Shown in pieces: positions 44,108-53,089 of a DNA stretch of 64,000 nt. This stretch comes from Actinomycetota bacterium (GTDB taxonomy: Bacteria; Actinomycetota; Acidimicrobiia; Acidimicrobiales; AC-14), in contig VAWU01000032.1 in NCBI GenBank assembly GCA_005888325.1, forward strand, positions 1-64,000. The letters run 5' to 3'. The notes beneath the pieces are model-generated. The model was not told the origin of the DNA, searched no databases, and saw only the letters and a program-made list of their open reading frames with translations. Each line of letters opens with the position of its first letter. The first letter of the stretch is position 1. The position numbers and the translations under genes are program-made.

Positions 44108-45064
44108 ATGAGCACGAGCCCCCTGTCCCCGGTCCAGCAGCGCGTGGTCGACGAGCTGATGGCGTGGGGGCAGCCGCGTCCCACGTTCGCCCCCGAGCTG
44201 CCGATCCAGCTGCGCGACGCGCTCGAGGCGGGGCTGGCCCCGGTGGCCGAGCGGCTCGGCACCGGCGAGCTCCTCGTGCGCAAGCGCGACCTCGTGCAGG
44301 TGCACAGTTGCGAGGCGCATCACGTGGCCGAGCGCCATCGGGGCTTCCCGGGCTGGTCGGCGAGCACGGCGCGGGGCACGGTGGCACACAAGGCCATCGA
44401 GCTGGCCGTGTTCATGCAGGACGAACGGCCGCCGCTGGAGCTGGTCGACGCCGCCATCCAGCGGTTCGAGGACGACCTCGACGACACCTGGGGGCCCGGT
44501 GAGTGGCTCCGGAGCGCGTCGGCGGTGCCGCGCGCCGAGCTGCGGTCCGAGGCCAACGAGCGCGTCGTCCGCTTCCTCGACTCGTTCCCGCCGCTGTCGC
44601 CCCGCTGGGTCCCGCGCCTCGAGGCGCCGGTGCGGGTCGACCTCTGCGACGGGCGCATCGTGATCCAAGCCAAGGCCGACCTGGTGCTCGGACGCGCCCG
44701 CGGGACGGAGGCGCGCGTGCTGATCGTCGACTTCAAGACGGGCGGTCGCTACTCGACGCACGTCGACGACCTGCGGTTCTACTCGCTCCTCGAGGCCATC
44801 CGCAGTGGCGTCCCACCGTTCCGAGTCGCCAGCTACTACCTCGACAGCGCCACGTTCCACCACGAGGACGTCGATCTCGATGTGCTCGACGTGGCCCTGG
44901 CGCGCACGATCGCGGGCGTGACGAAGGTCGCGGAGCTGCACCTCGGCGACCGCGAACCCACCATCGCACCCGGTCCCACCTGCGGCTTCTGCTCGTTGCG
45001 GTCGGAGTGCGAGGGGGCCCGCCAATGGGAGGTCACCGGCGGGGAGCGGGGTTGGTCGGCCTGA
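44108..45064 (+). CDS. PD-(D/E)XK nuclease superfamily protein (RecB/Cas4-like)
   Basis: 318 aa. N-terminal GTVAHKAIELAVF (motif with catalytic His), core IVIQAKADLVLG and LIVDFKTGGRYSTHVDD (D-x-K motif), and the C-terminal CGFCSLRSECEGAR, which with another Cys could form an Fe-S cluster as in Cas4/AddB-like nucleases. No CRISPR array or cas genes are nearby, so a DNA-repair role is more likely. Confidence 0.75.
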   Translation: MSTSPLSPVQQRVVDELMAWGQPRPTFAPELPIQLRDALEAGLAPVAERLGTGELLVRKRDLVQVHSCEAHHVAERHRGFPGWSASTARGTVAHKAIELAVFMQDERPPLELVDAAIQRFEDDLDDTWGPGEWLRSASAVPRAELRSEANERVVRFLDSFPPLSPRWVPRLEAPVRVDLCDGRIVIQAKADLVLGRARGTEARVLIVDFKTGGRYSTHVDDLRFYSLLEAIRSGVPPFRVASYYLDSATFHHEDVDLDVLDVALARTIAGVTKVAELHLGDREPTIAPGPTCGFCSLRSECEGARQWEVTGGERGWSA

Positions 45065-45078
45065 CATAGCCTGGGACG

Positions 45079-45957
45079 ATGGCTGCGCAGCGCAAGCTGA
45101 CCGCCGAGAGGCCGGGATCGCTCGTTCACCTGCCGCGGACGACACCCGCGGTGGAGGAGCTCGCCGACCCCCGTCTGAGCGATGTCGACGAGTGGGGTCG
45201 TTCCGAGAAGACGCGCGCGCTGGCCCGACGAATCTACGACCCCCTCTACCGCTACTGGTTCCGCGCCGAGTGGGAAGGACTCGAGAAGATCCCGACCGAC
45301 GGTGGTGCGTTGCTGGTCGCCAACCACGCGGCTGCGATCCCGTCCGACGCGCCCGTGATCATGCACGGCATCGAGACCGAGCTGCACCGACCCGTGTACG
45401 GCATGGCCGACCATCTCTTCAAGGCCGTGCCCATCGTGGGCACGCTGTGGTCGCGCTCCGGCGGCGTCGCCGCGCACCCCGAGAACGCCTACCGCCTTCT
45501 GCGTGAGCAGCAACAGCTCGCCCTCGTGTTCCCCGAGGGCAGCAAGGGCCCGGGCAAGCACTTCAGCCAGCGCTACCGCCTGCGCCGCTTCGGCCGCGGT
45601 GGCTTCGTCGAGATCGCGATGCGCGCGGGTGTGCCGATCGTGCCCATCACGGTCGTCGGCGCCGAGGAATCGATGCCTATCGTCTACAAGAGCCCTGCGC
45701 TCGCCAAGGCGATCGGCGCCCCCTACGTGCCCTTGACCGCGAACATGCTGCTCTTCGGGCCACTGCTCGGCACGCTGCTCTACTTCCCGGCCAAGTTCCG
45801 GCTGCGCGTGCTCGACCCCGTGCGCTTCGACGTGCCGCCCGACCAGGAGCGCTACTCGAAGAGCCGGGTGATGGACGAGGCGGAGGACATTCGCCTGGCC
45901 ATGCAGGAGAGCCTCTACGAGATGCTGCGTCAACGCCGCAGCGTGTGGTTCGGCTAG
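45079..45957 (+). CDS. 1-acyl-sn-glycerol-3-phosphate acyltransferase-like protein
   Basis: 292 aa. PlsC-type motifs: ALLVANHAAAIPSDAP (an NH-to-D spacing a little longer than the classical NHX4D) and LVFPEGSKGPGKHFSQRY. It transfers acyl groups to lysophospholipids or related acceptors. Followed 6 bp later by an epimerase-like gene and then a crotonase gene, which suggests a lipid-related operon. Confidence 0.85.
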   Translation: MAAQRKLTAERPGSLVHLPRTTPAVEELADPRLSDVDEWGRSEKTRALARRIYDPLYRYWFRAEWEGLEKIPTDGGALLVANHAAAIPSDAPVIMHGIETELHRPVYGMADHLFKAVPIVGTLWSRSGGVAAHPENAYRLLREQQQLALVFPEGSKGPGKHFSQRYRLRRFGRGGFVEIAMRAGVPIVPITVVGAEESMPIVYKSPALAKAIGAPYVPLTANMLLFGPLLGTLLYFPAKFRLRVLDPVRFDVPPDQERYSKSRVMDEAEDIRLAMQESLYEMLRQRRSVWFG

Positions 45958-45963
45958 GCGGAC

Positions 45964-47007
45964 ATGGGACGTCGCGTCCTCATCACCGGGCTCAGCAGCT
46001 TCTGGGGCGGGCGGCTCGCACAGGCGATCGAGCACGATCCCGACGTCGAGACGATCGTCGGCCTCGACACCCAGGAGCCGAGGATCCAACTCGAGCGCAC
46101 CGAGTTCGTCAAGGCCGATCAGAGCTATTCGATCCTCGCCCGCATCGTGAAGGCGACCCAGGTCGACACCATCCTCCACACCTTCCTCGTCGTCGACTCC
46201 ACGCGCATGAGCGGCCGCGCCATGCACGAGACGAACGTGATCGGAACGATGAACCTCCTGGCCGCCGCGGGCGCGTCGGGGAGCCCGGTGCGACAGGTAG
46301 TGGTGAAGTCGTCGACGCTCGTCTACGGGTCCACCCACGAGGACCCGGCCTGGTTCCGCGAGGAGATGTCGCGCACGCGGGCGCCGTCAACGCGCGTCGA
46401 GCGGTCCCTCGTCGAGGTCGAGGGCTACCTGCGCGACTTCGCAGAGGACAACCCGCACGTGATCGTCACCCTCATGCGCTTCTCCAACGTGTTGGGCACC
46501 GACATCGTCACGCCGTGCAGCAAGGCCCTGGCCCTCCCCGCGGTGCCGGGCATCTTCGGGTACGACCCGCTGATGCAGTTCGTGGAGGAGGACGACGTCA
46601 TCCGGTCGCTCGAGTTCACCCGGCAGCAGCAGTTGCCCGGCATCTACAACGTGGCGGGCGACGGACGGCTGCCGTGGAGCGAGGTGGCGTCGCTGTGCGG
46701 CAAGCGGGTCGTGCCGATCCCGCCCGTGCTCACCGGTCTGGTCACCGCGCCGCTCGAGCGCCTCGGCATCCTCGAGCTCCCGCCCGAGATGCTGGCGCTC
46801 CTCCGGTACGGCCGCGGGGTCGACAACCGGCGCCTCAAGCGGGCCGGCTTCGAGTACCGCTACACGTCGGCCGGGGCCGTCGACAACTACGCGCGGGCCA
46901 TGCACCTCCGGCACACCGTCGGCGACAGCCGGCCGGCGTACAAGTACGACACCGAGGTCGAGACGTTCTTCCGCCATTCGCCGGCCGTCGTGCGCGCTCC
47001 GGATTGA
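45964..47007 (+). CDS. NAD-dependent epimerase/dehydratase (extended SDR)
   Basis: 347 aa. N-terminal VLITGLSSFWGGRLAQAIE, with SFWG replacing the usual GFxG of TGxxGxxG, then VDTILHTFLVVDSTRMSG, VVKSSTLVYGST and LRYGRGVDNRRLKRAGF at the end. The YxxxK dyad is not evident, so it may bind sugars or lipids without the classical chemistry. Coupled to the acyltransferase gene and, by a TTGA overlap, to the crotonase gene. Confidence 0.75.
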   Translation: MGRRVLITGLSSFWGGRLAQAIEHDPDVETIVGLDTQEPRIQLERTEFVKADQSYSILARIVKATQVDTILHTFLVVDSTRMSGRAMHETNVIGTMNLLAAAGASGSPVRQVVVKSSTLVYGSTHEDPAWFREEMSRTRAPSTRVERSLVEVEGYLRDFAEDNPHVIVTLMRFSNVLGTDIVTPCSKALALPAVPGIFGYDPLMQFVEEDDVIRSLEFTRQQQLPGIYNVAGDGRLPWSEVASLCGKRVVPIPPVLTGLVTAPLERLGILELPPEMLALLRYGRGVDNRRLKRAGFEYRYTSAGAVDNYARAMHLRHTVGDSRPAYKYDTEVETFFRHSPAVVRAPD

Positions 47008-47834
47008 GCCTCCTCCGCGTCGAAGTCGACGAGCGGGTGGCCGTCGTCACCCTCGACGACCCCGACCGGCGCAACGTGCTCTCGCTCGACCTGGTCGACG
47101 AGATCGTCGCCGCCTTCGATCGCCTGGAGCACGAGGCCGACGTGGGCGCGGTGGTCGTCACGGGCGCGCCTCCCGCGTTCTGTGCCGGAGCCGACCTCTC
47201 CCATCTCGCCGCCGCGAGCCGGACCGGTCAGAGCGAGAACCGAAGCGGAGCGGAGGATCGCAGGTCCGAACAGCAGAGCGGAGCGGAGGACGCGCAGCCG
47301 GGCCTGCGGTCGGTGTACGAGGGGTTCCTGCGCGTGGCCCGCTCGCCGTTGCCGACCGTGGCCGCGGTGAACGGCGCCGCGGTCGGAGCGGGCATGAACC
47401 TGGCGCTCGCATGCGACGTGCGACTGGCCGGTCGCTCGGCGCGCTTCGACACGCGCTTCCTCAAGCTGGGCCTGCACCCGGGCGGCGGCCATACCTGGAT
47501 GCTGCGCCGGCTGACCGGCGCGCAGACGGCCGCGGCGATGGTGCTCTTCGGTGAGGTCCTTTCAGGCGAGGACGCCGTCGACGCCGGACTCGCCTGGCGC
47601 TGCGTCGACGACGACGCGCTCATCGAACGCGCCCGTGCGCTCGCGTCGGGGGCCGCCGACGTACCGCCGGCGCTCGTGCGACGGGCCAAGGAGACGATCG
47701 CGGCCATGGCCGACGTCGCCGACCACGAGGAAGCGGTGCACGTCGAGCTCACCGCTCAGCTCTGGTCACTGCAGCAGCCAGAGTTCGCGGAGCGCCTGGC
47801 GGCGATGCGGGAGCGGATCACCCGCCCCCGCTGA
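47004..47834 (+). CDS. Enoyl-CoA hydratase/isomerase family (crotonase) with a repeat insertion
   Basis: 276 aa, TTG start overlapping the upstream stop. The crotonase fold has FCAGADLSHLAAAS and NGAAVGAGMNLALACDVRLAG (oxyanion hole), then RFLKLGLHPGGGHTWMLRRL. A glycine replaces the usual motif position and neither of the two catalytic glutamates of hydratases is obvious, so hydratase activity is doubtful. Between AAAS and LRSVYEGF lies an insert of about 28 residues (47221-47304) made of two imperfect SGAED-type repeats, absent from typical family members. Confidence 0.8.
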   Translation: MSLLRVEVDERVAVVTLDDPDRRNVLSLDLVDEIVAAFDRLEHEADVGAVVVTGAPPAFCAGADLSHLAAASRTGQSENRSGAEDRRSEQQSGAEDAQPGLRSVYEGFLRVARSPLPTVAAVNGAAVGAGMNLALACDVRLAGRSARFDTRFLKLGLHPGGGHTWMLRRLTGAQTAAAMVLFGEVLSGEDAVDAGLAWRCVDDDALIERARALASGAADVPPALVRRAKETIAAMADVADHEEAVHVELTAQLWSLQQPEFAERLAAMRERITRPR

Positions 47835-47840
47835 CGCGGG

Positions 47841-48410
47841 TCAGTTCCGGCGGTCGGCGGGCACCCGGTTGAAGGCCGGCTTCGGCCCGCAGCTGTCGAG
47901 CACGACGCGGGTCACGCGGCCGCCCCGAGGCAGGCTCGTCCCCGTCGTGCGCTCGGCGCAGCGCTGCCAGCGGTCGCTGTGCCGGGTGCGGACGACTGCG
48001 GGCACGGCAACGAGAAGGATGAGTGCGAGCGCGACAGCACAGACGGCGATGAGGGCCCGTCGGTAGTGGCGCGCCGTCGCCATCGCTCGCTCGAACCACG
48101 CCTTGGCCCGGATCTCCCACGACGGTCGCTCCGGAAGGAGATCCGCGACGGGCTCGGGTGCGACCTCGACGACGGGCTCGGGTGCGACCTCGACGACCGG
48201 CTCGGGTGCGACAGGCTCCGCGACGGATCCGGGTGCCACGTCGGTGACCGCTTCCTCGACCGGGGCGTCCAAGCCCGACAGCTCGGCCCAGGTGCCCACG
48301 AGGGCGTGGTCTCGGGGCTCCCGGCGAGCGCGCACCGCCATCAGCCCCAGACCCAGCCCCGTGGCCAGCAGCCCGAGTCCTCGGAGCCCTCTCGATCCCC
48401 TCGACGCCAT
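47841..48410 (-). CDS. Hypothetical protein with internal Pro/Glu repeats and one membrane segment
   Basis: 189 aa. An N-terminal basic/hydrophobic stretch (LRGLGLLATGLGLGLMAV) is followed by a linker of 8-residue repeats (EPVVEVAP), produced by a 24-bp tandem DNA repeat (48150-48205), then a transmembrane helix (ALIAVCAVALALILLVAVPA) and an extracytoplasmic tail with two Cys (WQRCAER, LDSCGPK). No function recognised; topology suggests an envelope protein. Confidence 0.55.
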   Translation of the reverse strand: MASRGSRGLRGLGLLATGLGLGLMAVRARREPRDHALVGTWAELSGLDAPVEEAVTDVAPGSVAEPVAPEPVVEVAPEPVVEVAPEPVADLLPERPSWEIRAKAWFERAMATARHYRRALIAVCAVALALILLVAVPAVVRTRHSDRWQRCAERTTGTSLPRGGRVTRVVLDSCGPKPAFNRVPADRRN

Positions 48411-48553
48411 CGGCGACCCACCCCCGCCGCCAGTGTCGCAAATGCCCTTCGCGCGCCACCATGGGCCGCTCGGCCCATTCCTCCGATTCCATCGCGCATG
48501 CGATCCACCGGCTCGGGGAGCATCGCCGGGATTCTACGGAAGCCCCCCTGCTT

Positions 48554-48596
48554 CTTGTCGTGCGGAACCGTCCTGAGGACGGCTGCCTACGACAAG
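48554..48596. repeat. Dispersed hairpin repeat, copy C
   Basis: Arms CTTGTCG (48554-48560) and CGACAAG (48590-48596), again 29 nt apart, with inner stem CCGTCC-TGA-GGACGG (48568-48582). Located 8 bp downstream of the acetyltransferase stop, in tandem rather than convergent genes. The rest of the 194-bp gap (48411-48604) holds no other element that I see. Confidence 0.75.
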
Positions 48597-48604
48597 CAAG
48601 GGGT

Positions 48605-49219
48605 TCACCGCACCCAGGCGTTGAGCAGCTCCTCGCGACGCTCGACCCATTCCTCGACGGTGATGGCGTAGCGCACGTGGTCCTCCCAGACCCCGTCGAT
48701 CTCGAGGTAGCGGACCGCCACGCCCTCCTCGCGCAGGCCGAGCTTCTCGACGACGCGGCGACTCGCCAGGTTGCGCGGGATGATCGCGACCTGCAGCCGG
48801 TGAAGCGCGAGGTCCTCGAAGGCGAAGCGGGCCACCGCGACCAGGGCTTCCGGGATGAAGCCGTTGCCTGCCTGCGCCTGGTCGATCCAGTAGCCGACGT
48901 AGGCGTTCTGGAACGGGCCCCGCTGCACGCTGTTGACGTTGATCTCGCCCGTGAAGCGGTCGTCGACGAAGATCCCGAAGCCGTACCCGGTGCCGAGCTG
49001 CCACTCGCGCCGCCGCGCGCCGCAGCGCGCTGCGAAGGCCTGGCGGTTGTCGGTGATGTCGGTCTGGCCCGGCGGTGGCGCGGGCTCCCACTTCACCAAC
49101 CAGTCCGCGCAGCGGCGTCGCACCTCACGCCAGCCGTCGAAGTCGGCGAGCTCGACCGGGCGCAGCTGCACCCGCCGGCCGCGGAGGATCGTGGCGGCCG
49201 GTGCCGCGGGCATCGTCAT
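48605..49219 (-). CDS. GNAT N-acetyltransferase (RimJ/RimL type)
   Basis: 204 aa from ATG 49219. GNAT fold with ILRGRRVQLRPVELADFDGW, FGIFVDDRFTGEINVNSV, and the acetyl-CoA-binding motif QAGNGFIPEALVAVARFAFE, then ASRRVVEKLGLREEG. Acetylates N-terminal or side-chain amines. Its 5' end lies in a three-unit tandem repeat shared with the end of the upstream synthetase gene. Confidence 0.85.
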   Translation of the reverse strand: MTMPAAPAATILRGRRVQLRPVELADFDGWREVRRRCADWLVKWEPAPPPGQTDITDNRQAFAARCGARRREWQLGTGYGFGIFVDDRFTGEINVNSVQRGPFQNAYVGYWIDQAQAGNGFIPEALVAVARFAFEDLALHRLQVAIIPRNLASRRVVEKLGLREEGVAVRYLEIDGVWEDHVRYAITVEEWVERREELLNAWVR

Positions 49220-49262
49220 GTCGCGCCCTTCATGTCTGCGCCCTTCATGTTGCCGCCTTCAC
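49220..49262 (-). repeat. 14-15-bp tandem repeat at a gene junction
   Basis: On the minus strand: GTGAAGGCGGCAAC (49262-49249), ATGAAGGGCGCAGAC (49248-49234), ATGAAGGGCGCGAC (49233-49220), then the acetyltransferase ATG. The first unit and the first bases of the second encode the C-terminus (KAAT, stop) of the acyl-CoA synthetase; each later unit offers an extra ATG. Confidence 0.75.
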
Positions 49263-51170
49263 CGCGTCGATCGTCGCGGTGTCCTCCAAGGCGGAGAGGT
49301 CGCCGAGGTCCTGACCGAGGGTGGCGGCGCGGATGGCTCGCCGGAGCACCTTGGCGTTGCGCGTCTTCGGGAGCGCGGTGGTGAAGCGGATGGCCGACGG
49401 CTTGAACGACTTCCCCAGCCGGTCTGCGACGAGGTCGCTCAACTCGGTACGCAACGCGTCGCGGGGCTCGACGCCGGCCGCGAGCACGACGAACCCCCAC
49501 AGCGCCTCGCCCTTCAGCTCGTCGGGTAGACCGACCGCAGCGGCTTCGACGACCGCGGGATGGCTCACGAGCACCGACTCGACCTCGGCCGGCCCGAGGC
49601 GCTTGCCCGCCACCTTGATGGTGTCGTCGCTGCGGCCGTGCAGGTACCAGTCGCCGTCGGCGTCGATCGAGGCCCAGTCGCCGTGCACCCACACGTCGGG
49701 CCACCGGCTCCAGTACGTCTCGATGTAGCGCTCGGGGTCGTGGAACAGGCCGCGGGTCATGCCCGGCCACGGGCGCGTGCACACCAGCTCGCCCACCGCG
49801 CCGCGCAACGGCTTGCCGCCGTCGTCGTACACGTCGACGGCCATTCCCAGCGCGGGGCCGCCGAGCGACATGGGCTTCAGCGGCGTGACGGGGTGAGGCG
49901 AGAGGAAGCAGGCGCCGACCTCGGTGCCGCCCGAGATGTTGATCACCGGGCAGCGCCCGCCGCCGACGACCTCGAAGTACCAGCGCCACGGGTCCTCGTT
50001 CCACGGCTCACCCGTCGAGCCGAGGATGCGCAGCGCGGCCAGGTCGTGAGCCTTCACCCGCGCTTCGCCGTGGGTCATGAGCGCACGAATGAGCGTCGGG
50101 CTGATGCCGAGCACGGTCACCCGGTGTCGCTCGAGGTAGGCCCACAACCGGTCGGGCTCCGGGTAGTCCGGCGCGCCCTCGTACAGGGCGAGCGTCGCGC
50201 CGTTCGCGAGGGCGCCGGTGACCTCCCACGGGCCCATGATCCAGCCCATGTCGGTGAACCAGAACAGGATGTCGGCGCGCCGCAGGTCGGTCTGGAAGGC
50301 GCCCTCCTCCGCCACCTTGGCCAGCCAGCCGCCGTGCACGTGCACCGAGCCCTTCGGGCGGCCCGTCGTGCCCGACGTGTAGGCGACGAACAGCGGGTGC
50401 TCGCTGTCGACCGGGCGGGTGGCGAACTGACGGCCGCTCGGGCGGGGCCAGAGCACCTCGGGCCCCGGGAACTGCTCCACCCGCTCGCCGAGCCGGGGCA
50501 CGATCACCATCGTGTGCACCGAGGTCACGCGCGACACCGCCCGCCGGGCCACGTGCACCATCGGGACGATCGCACCTCGGCGGTAGGTGCCGTCGGCGGT
50601 GACGACGGCCTTCGCGCCCGCGTCCTCGAGCCGCGTCGCGACCGCTGCGGACCCGTAGCCGCTGAACAGCGGCAGGAACACCGCGCCGAGCTTCGCCACC
50701 CCGAGCAGCGCGGCGACGGTCTCGGGGAGCATCGGCAGGAAGATGCCGACCGCGTCACCGGCACCGACACCGCGCCGCTCGAGCAGCGCGGCGAGCCCGT
50801 CCGCCTGCGCGCGCAGCTCGGCGAACGACCACGTGCGCACGGCACCGTCCTCACCTTCCCAGACGACGGCGGTGCGATCTGGCTCCGTCGCGGCCCACTT
50901 GTCGACGCAGTTGTGGGCGAGGTTCACCGTGCCGCCCGTGAACCACCGGGCCCATGCGATTCCATCCGAGACGTCGAGCACCTGCGCGTAGGGCGAGAAC
51001 CACTCGAGCTCGAGAAAACGGACGACTGCGTCCCAGAACCACTCCGCCTCGTCGATCGAGCGACGCACGAGGTCGGCGAAGTCGGTGATGCCGTGCGCGG
51101 CCATGAACCGGCCGACGTTGGTCGCAGCCGCGTCCTCGGAGCTCGCCGGTGCCCACACGGGAGCGCTCAC
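49245..51170 (-). CDS. AMP-forming acyl-CoA (acetate-type) synthetase
   Basis: 641 aa from GTG 51170 (GTGA overlap with the aminotransferase stop). ANL superfamily: N-terminal ACAS domain (EWFWDAVVRFLELEW, GTVNLAHNCVDKWA), phosphate-binding loop VAYTSGTTGRPKGSVHVHGG, A5 motif ISGGTEVGACF, A8 hinge HGRSDDTIKVAGKRLGPAEVE, and the C-terminal catalytic Lys in PKTRNAKVLRR. Activates acetate or a related short acid to the CoA ester. The acceptor acid is not proven. Confidence 0.88.
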   Translation of the reverse strand: MSAPVWAPASSEDAAATNVGRFMAAHGITDFADLVRRSIDEAEWFWDAVVRFLELEWFSPYAQVLDVSDGIAWARWFTGGTVNLAHNCVDKWAATEPDRTAVVWEGEDGAVRTWSFAELRAQADGLAALLERRGVGAGDAVGIFLPMLPETVAALLGVAKLGAVFLPLFSGYGSAAVATRLEDAGAKAVVTADGTYRRGAIVPMVHVARRAVSRVTSVHTMVIVPRLGERVEQFPGPEVLWPRPSGRQFATRPVDSEHPLFVAYTSGTTGRPKGSVHVHGGWLAKVAEEGAFQTDLRRADILFWFTDMGWIMGPWEVTGALANGATLALYEGAPDYPEPDRLWAYLERHRVTVLGISPTLIRALMTHGEARVKAHDLAALRILGSTGEPWNEDPWRWYFEVVGGGRCPVINISGGTEVGACFLSPHPVTPLKPMSLGGPALGMAVDVYDDGGKPLRGAVGELVCTRPWPGMTRGLFHDPERYIETYWSRWPDVWVHGDWASIDADGDWYLHGRSDDTIKVAGKRLGPAEVESVLVSHPAVVEAAAVGLPDELKGEALWGFVVLAAGVEPRDALRTELSDLVADRLGKSFKPSAIRFTTALPKTRNAKVLRRAIRAATLGQDLGDLSALEDTATIDAVKAAT

Positions 51171-52243
51171 GCGGCCAGCACCTCTTCGAGGGCGCGCAAC
51201 AACAGCGAGACGTTGCGCAGCCGTGCCGTGTGGCCCATGCAACCGATGCGCCACGCCTTTCCCGCGAACGGGCCGACGCCGGCGCCCACCTCGATGCCGT
51301 AGTCGGTGAGCAGTCGACGTCGCGTCGCCGCGTCATCGAACCCCGCGCGCAGCCACACCGTCGTGAGCTCGGGCAGGCGGTGTCCGTCCTGTGCGACCAA
51401 CGCCATCCCGAGCTTCTCGAGCCCGTCCTGCAGCGTGCGCCCGCACGCCTCGTGCCGGTCCCACGCCGCCTCGAGGCCCTCGTCGAGCAGCACGCCGAGA
51501 CCGGCGTGGAGCGCGTAGATCATCGACACCGGCGCGGTGTGGTGGTACTTGCGGGAGGGCCCGACGTAGTCGCCGATCATGCCGAGGTCGAAGTACCACG
51601 ATCGCGGCCGCTCGACGAAGCGCTCGCACGCCCGATCGCTCACGGTGAGCGGGGCCAGGCCCGGCGGGACCCCGAGGCACTTCTGCGTCCCGCTGTACGC
51701 GATATCGACCCCCCACCCGTCGATCTCGACGCTGATCCCGCCGAGCGAGGTGACACAGTCGACCAGCAGCAGCGCGTCACCCTTGCCTGCGCCGAGCGGC
51801 TCGATGTCGTTGCGCACACCGGTCGACGTCTCCGCGTGAACGACCGCGATGACCTTCGGCGACGGGTGGGCATCGAGCAGCCGCGACGGCTCGATGGCGC
51901 GGCCCCACTCCTCGTCGACCCGCACGACGTCGGCACCGCAGCGCGCGGCCACGTCGCACATGCGCTCGCCGAAGAGGCCGTTGACGCCGACCACGACCAC
52001 GTCGCCGGGGCCGACGACGTTGACGAACGCCGCCTCCATCCCGGCCGACCCGGTGCCGCTGATCGGGAGGGTCAGGGCGTTGTCGGTGCGGAAGGCCTGA
52101 CGCATCCGGTCGCACGTCTCGTCGAGCAACGTGAGGAACTCGGGATCGAGATGACCGAGCACCGGCCGGGCCAGCGCCTGCATCACCTCGGGGTACGGGT
52201 TCGATGGCCCTGGCCCCATCAGAACCCGGTCGTGCAGCGGCAC
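51167..52243 (-). CDS. Class V aminotransferase (alanine/serine-glyoxylate type)
   Basis: 358 aa. PLP enzyme: GTGSAGMEAAFVNVVGPGD, the Asp region CVTSLGGISVEIDGWG, PLP Lys in YSGTQKCLGVPPGLAPL, and the C-terminal domain MGHTARLRNVSLLLRALEE. Interconverts alanine/serine and glyoxylate. Upstream partner of the acyl-CoA synthetase; glyoxylate chemistry could link it to the CitE-type lyase at 19 kb, which is speculative. Confidence 0.88.
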   Translation of the reverse strand: MPLHDRVLMGPGPSNPYPEVMQALARPVLGHLDPEFLTLLDETCDRMRQAFRTDNALTLPISGTGSAGMEAAFVNVVGPGDVVVVGVNGLFGERMCDVAARCGADVVRVDEEWGRAIEPSRLLDAHPSPKVIAVVHAETSTGVRNDIEPLGAGKGDALLLVDCVTSLGGISVEIDGWGVDIAYSGTQKCLGVPPGLAPLTVSDRACERFVERPRSWYFDLGMIGDYVGPSRKYHHTAPVSMIYALHAGLGVLLDEGLEAAWDRHEACGRTLQDGLEKLGMALVAQDGHRLPELTTVWLRAGFDDAATRRRLLTDYGIEVGAGVGPFAGKAWRIGCMGHTARLRNVSLLLRALEEVLAA

Positions 52244-52267
52244 GCCGGCACACTACCGTCGGCGTTC

Positions 52268-53089
52268 GTGCGCTACGGGATAAGCGTCCCCAACTTCGGC
52301 GTCCCGGCCGATCTCGTGCAGCTGGGTCACGCGACCGAGCGCGCCGGTTGGGACGGCTTCTTCCTCTGGGACCACGTGCTCGTCGACGCCGACCACCCGT
52401 TCCCGATCAACGATCCCTGGGTCGTGCTGGGCGCCATCGCGCAGACGACCGAGCGCGTCCGGCTGGGCACCTTGGTGACGCCGGTCGCCCGGCGGCGGCC
52501 CTGGAAGCTGGCACGCGAGACGGTCACCCTCGACCACCTCTCGGGCGGCCGGGCCGTGCTCGGCGTGGGCCTGGGCGAGCCGCCCGATGTCGAGTTCGGT
52601 GCCTTCGGCGAGCCGACCGACGACCGCGTGCGCGCCGAGCGCCTCGACGAGGGCCTCGAGGTGCTCTTCGGCCTCTGGTCGGGAGCGCGCTTCTCGTTCG
52701 AGGGCAGGCACCTGACGGTCGACGGAGCCACGTTCCTCCCCCGGCCGTTGCAGTCGCCCCGCATCCCGGTGTGGGTGGCCGTCGTCTGGCCCAACCGCGG
52801 CCCGCTGCGGCGCGCCGCGCAGTGCGACGGCGTGGCGCCGATCCGCATCGGCCCGCGCGGCATCGAGCCCGTGACCCCCGACGACGTGCGCGAGATGCTC
52901 GCCGTCGTGCGCAAGCAACGCGAGACCGACGCACCCTTCGACGTCGCGGTGTGGGTGCTTCCGGGCACCACGGCCGGCGCCGGCGACTACGAAGCCGAGG
53001 GCGTCACGTGGCTGATCGAGTCGGCGAGCGGGGCCCCGGGCTGGCTCGACGACATCCGCGGCGTCATCGAAGCCGGCCCGCCGCGGTGA
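52268..53089 (+). CDS. LLM-class flavin-dependent oxidoreductase
   Basis: 273 aa from GTG 52268. Luciferase-like TIM barrel: ATERAGWDGFFLWDHVLVD, TTERVRLGTLVTPVARRRPW and LARETVTLDHLSGGRAVLGVGLG. It binds F420 or FMN. GTGA overlap with the following dehydrogenase. Substrate unknown. Confidence 0.9.
   Translation: MRYGISVPNFGVPADLVQLGHATERAGWDGFFLWDHVLVDADHPFPINDPWVVLGAIAQTTERVRLGTLVTPVARRRPWKLARETVTLDHLSGGRAVLGVGLGEPPDVEFGAFGEPTDDRVRAERLDEGLEVLFGLWSGARFSFEGRHLTVDGATFLPRPLQSPRIPVWVAVVWPNRGPLRRAAQCDGVAPIRIGPRGIEPVTPDDVREMLAVVRKQRETDAPFDVAVWVLPGTTAGAGDYEAEGVTWLIESASGAPGWLDDIRGVIEAGPPR

Noticed and set aside
44108-45064. Cas4-like nuclease taken as part of a CRISPR system
   Set aside because: No repeats or other cas genes are nearby; the family also includes general RecB-like nucleases.
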